Shown here piece by piece: positions 19,564 to 22,075 of a stretch of DNA of 22,075 nucleotides. Numbering within the stretch: the stretch's first letter is position 1; every line of letters begins with the position of its first letter. The notes beneath the pieces were generated by a model, which saw only the letters and a program-made list of their open reading frames with translations, was not told the DNA's origin and did not search any database. Made by a program: the position numbers and the translations under genes. The DNA comes from Tubiluchus corallicola (lineage: Eukaryota > Priapulida > Priapulimorpha > Priapulimorphida > Tubiluchidae): contig JAQGDQ010001414.1 of NCBI GenBank assembly GCA_030141605.1, positions 20,001 to 42,075 on the forward strand, in the 5' to 3' direction.

Positions 19564-19660
19564 TATTAAAATATTGAACTGCTGGTGGCACCTCGCCACC
19601 CCGGGGGTGGTTATTAAAATATTGAACTGCTGGTGGCACCTCGCCACCCCCCGGGGGTGA
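19564..19660 (+). repeat. Two tandem 48/49-bp GC-rich units with hairpin potential
   Basis: The units at 19564-19611 and 19612-19660 share TATTAAAATATTGAACTGC. Each contains GGTGGCACCTCGCCACC, a 6-bp stem with a 5-base loop, followed by CACCCCGGGGGTG or CACCCCCCGGGGGTG. The only clear difference is the number of Cs. They are strikingly GC-rich against the AT-rich surroundings. Confidence 0.8.
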
Positions 19661-20151
19661 TTCGGGCCTGCAGGCACGGATGTGGGGCAGTCTATTAATG
19701 ATTTCTACACAAGCACAATAAACAAAGCTGAATTAAATAATGTTGACTATTTAACTGGAAAAAGATTTACATATTACAAGGCCTAAACTAAGAAATTAAA
19801 GAAAAACAGAACAAAGAAATAAGGTGGAGAGACTGGTACCTAACTTGCCATATAGCGGGTAGTAAGAGGGCTCTAAATCTGATAGAAGAAACACAAGCAC
19901 AAGAACAACCAACCTTACACAACACGATTATCACCGTAGCTTCATGACTATGAAACTATCAAGCCTACTGCATTTACCTTTACAGACAGACAGGCCAGGT
20001 TGCAATCGTCAGATTACGGCATGCATTGTGTTTTATACAGATACATTTGCATTACTGGGCTTCTCGACCATACCCATTACTAACATTAGGGGGTAGGTCA
20101 TATTCTGCCTTCGTAACAATATTATTAGATTGATTTATTCGGTTTTTATGA
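19661..20151. other. Unique stretch without recognised features
   Basis: No gene, terminal repeat or tRNA-like structure could be supported in this ~490-bp stretch. Confidence 0.45.
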
Positions 20152-20692
20152 TTCATTTTATTTATTTATTTATAATACATCTATGAACTGAAGTCGAGAG
20201 ACTTATATGTCCATTAAAAACATGGTAAAACATATCGACAATGTACAGAAAGTAAAATTACTGCTAAAAGTAGAAAATGGTACAATATAAACACACAAGT
20301 AGGTGCAAATAAATTAAAAGTGCCGGTAAAAAGATTAAAACTTGATTAGTACGATAAAATTGTATATTTATGGTAAAAATTTACATCTTAGATCATATGT
20401 CAAATCGCATATTTTCTAGTAAATATTTTTTTTGAAGTTTCTTAAATTTATTTATATTACTGGCTTGTTTTATTTTGCTGGGTAAATTATTCCACATTAC
20501 AGCACCATTATACATGATTCACAACGTTTGTTCTGCATTTAGGAATACGGAATTTGTGGTATTGTCGAGTTTGATATGAATACGTACTGCTATATTTAAA
20601 CAGCTTTTCGTGTGAACACGACAAAGTGTTGAATTTGAATATTTGCACGCATGCGCTGTAGTCATATAGGGTAATGAAAATAGCTTTCTTAG
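20152..20692 (-). mobile_element. LINE 3' fragment interrupted by a transposon
   Basis: The fragment lies on the minus strand. A reverse-transcriptase C-terminal frame (20692 to 20393) is followed by a ~220-bp 3' untranslated region and a TAAATAAATAAATAAAATG tail at about 20152-20174. Its upstream end coincides with the TTAA (20693-20696) at which the Kolobok-like copy D starts. The missing 5' part may therefore lie beyond copy D, outside the window. Confidence 0.8.
20393..20692 (-). pseudogene. LINE reverse transcriptase C-terminal end, frameshifted
   Basis: The minus strand reads from the TTAA boundary: LTKKAIFITLYDYSACVQIF, later YQTRQYHKFRIPKCRTN, then an early stop near 20510. In the next frame come YNGAVMWNNLPSKI and FKKLQKKYLLENMRFDI before the stop at 20393-20395. 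YxTRx...FxxPxCRTN and YNGAxxWNxLPxxIK...FKxxLKKYLL are standard tail motifs of LINE reverse transcriptases. One frameshift near 20510-20525 separates the two parts, so it is a dead copy. Catalytic motifs are absent because they lie upstream of the break. It differs from the LINE at 4109-4833. Confidence 0.8.
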
Positions 20693-20696
20693 TTAA

Positions 20697-22075
20697 AGGA
20701 AGACAGGATGATTTTTCGTATACTACCCCATTTTCAAGCAGGATAAAAAGTATGCAAGTAAGTAATTAAGTATATAAAAAGTAATGCAATTAATACTGCA
20801 AAAGCGTTTCCGATATCAACATAGAATGTACTGTACTCATTGGACCGTTATGTTTTGTCGATTTTCGATATAATTATTAAAATATTATTGTACTAATGTA
20901 GATACAAAATATTTCTTGCTTACTAATAGCCTAAATTATCGCAGTTCAAGCTTGATCCATTCACGGTAAGCACGTGACGCCTGACAGCAAACTGTGTGAG
21001 GGACAGTACTTTTTCTACCTGGGCTCAGACATGTGCTTATTTCCGCATGCGCACAACAGCCAAATACCTGAAGGAGTGCACTGTGCTGGGCTGTGAAGCA
21101 AACAGTACTGCCCTCACGTGCTCTGGTTCCGTAAGGAAGTATAATAAGGTATAAAGAAAGAACTAAAGAAAAAATACGTTTTATTGAATGTTATCGAGTG
21201 AACATAAGGGGTGCTGCAGTTCCACAGTACCTATACACGAGGTTTCACTGTAATTTTGTAAAATACTTGTAATTTTTTCATTAGTGTAATTTTTATGAAT
21301 TTATATATTTTCTTTTGTAATTTTTATGTGATTTAGCGTTTTTATTGCTTCTTTGAAATTATGTATAAACGTTGTGATTGAAGCAATGTGCTAAATCAAA
21401 TTTGTTGCTTTCCCATAATTAGTATATAAATCATATGCAACATATATAGACCTAAAAGAATAATTCAACACGCACCAGAGCAGTGGCGCCACCTGTATAG
21501 ATACTGTGGAACTGCAGCACCCTGTTTTCACTCAATATTGTCGATAATATTCAATATAACAAGTCTTTTTTCTTTAGTTCTTTCTTTACACTTGTACGGA
21601 ACCAGAGCACGTGAGGGTAGTACTGTTTGCTTCACAGTCCAGCACAGTGCGCTCCAGCAATGAGGTGTTTGGCTGTTGTGCGCATGCGCACATGTTTGAG
21701 ATAACAAGCTGTAAGCTGCACTGCTAGCGTTTGATGCTAGGTAGAGAAAGTATTGTCGCTCACACAGTTTGTCAGTTGTCACGTGCTTACCGTGAATGGA
21801 TCAAACTTGAACTGACTGCGACAATTTGGATTCTAGTAAGCAAAAAATATTTTTTTGTTTCGGATTTTATCACGTTTCTATATAATTTTTTGTATGTTCA
21901 ATTGTTTTTCAATTACAATTACAACAGTAAAATTACATGTTTGCTTCATTTCACACAGTAAAACAATGGCTAAAAATTTTCTGAAGCAGCACCGGCACTC
22001 ATTTCATCTACGAGCCGCCATTGATAGTCCTAAAAGAGTAATTCATCAGGCGTCCGACTACGATGATGTCGCTTA
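20697..22075. mobile_element. Kolobok/T2-like element, partial copy (copy D), runs off the window
   Basis: The element starts after TTAA (20693-20696) with AGGAAGACAGGATGATTTTT. The terminal ~110 bp match the right end of copy B-C. From about 20808 to the window end it is an inverted, near-identical copy of 14837-16103 (paired positions sum to 36911 over the whole length where checked). The GT49-like fragment and both minisatellites (16103 to ~18085 in B-C) are absent: the terminal repeat joins the shared body directly near 20808. It is inserted into the LINE at 20152-20692. Confidence 0.7.
20906..21846. repeat. Large imperfect palindrome in copy D
   Basis: This is the counterpart of 15065-16005. 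The arms at about 20906-21251 and 21496-21846 are mutually inverted, around a ~245-bp spacer. The NRF1-type 12-mer is at 21679-21690. Preservation in both copies shows that the palindrome is a resident part of the element. Confidence 0.85.

Overview
The window looks like intergenic or intronic DNA from an invertebrate animal genome. It is AT-rich and holds no complete gene, but carries many short tandem repeats, several kinds of DNA transposon, and fragments of non-LTR retrotransposons (LINEs). I cannot name the species. An arthropod or another repeat-rich invertebrate would fit, but that is a guess. The longest open frames are artefacts of simple repeats: CT, TAG and TCATTA arrays, and a 42-bp satellite whose period is a multiple of three.

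Layout, left half. 1-544 is the end of a TTAA-flanked transposon. 905-1225 holds tetranucleotide tracts. 1448-2615 and 2800-3617 are two satellite arrays built from the same ~20-bp monomer in opposite orientation around an AT-rich spacer. 4087-6479 is a foldback-type element with ~410-bp terminal inverted repeats (TIRs). A 5'-truncated LINE (4109-4833) is nested in its left arm, and its loop holds a CT tract and a second LINE-like tail. 6661-7108 is a piggyBac-like miniature element and 8159-8565 is a hAT-like miniature element. 9600-10899 is an 11-copy satellite of ~115/123 bp. 11421-12495 is a compound microsatellite of about 1.07 kb.

Layout, right half. 12744-18208 is a 5.46-kb element bounded by TTAA and ends reading TTAAAGG, which fits the Kolobok/T2 group. 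No transposase is visible in it. It contains a ~0.9-kb imperfect palindrome, two minisatellites and, on the minus strand, an uninterrupted exon-like fragment resembling the C-terminal part of a GT49 (LARGE/B4GAT1-type) glycosyltransferase. 18321-18802 is a pogo-like miniature element that keeps the acidic C-terminal tail of a transposase. 20152-20692 is a LINE 3' fragment on the minus strand, whose reading frame is cut at a TTAA by another copy of the Kolobok-like element (20697 to beyond the window end). That copy lacks the glycosyltransferase/minisatellite segment.

The genes do not form a pathway. The main interest is the nesting history of the elements, the apparent capture of a host glycosyltransferase exon by a non-autonomous transposon, and the several large inverted repeats that could form long hairpin RNA if transcribed.
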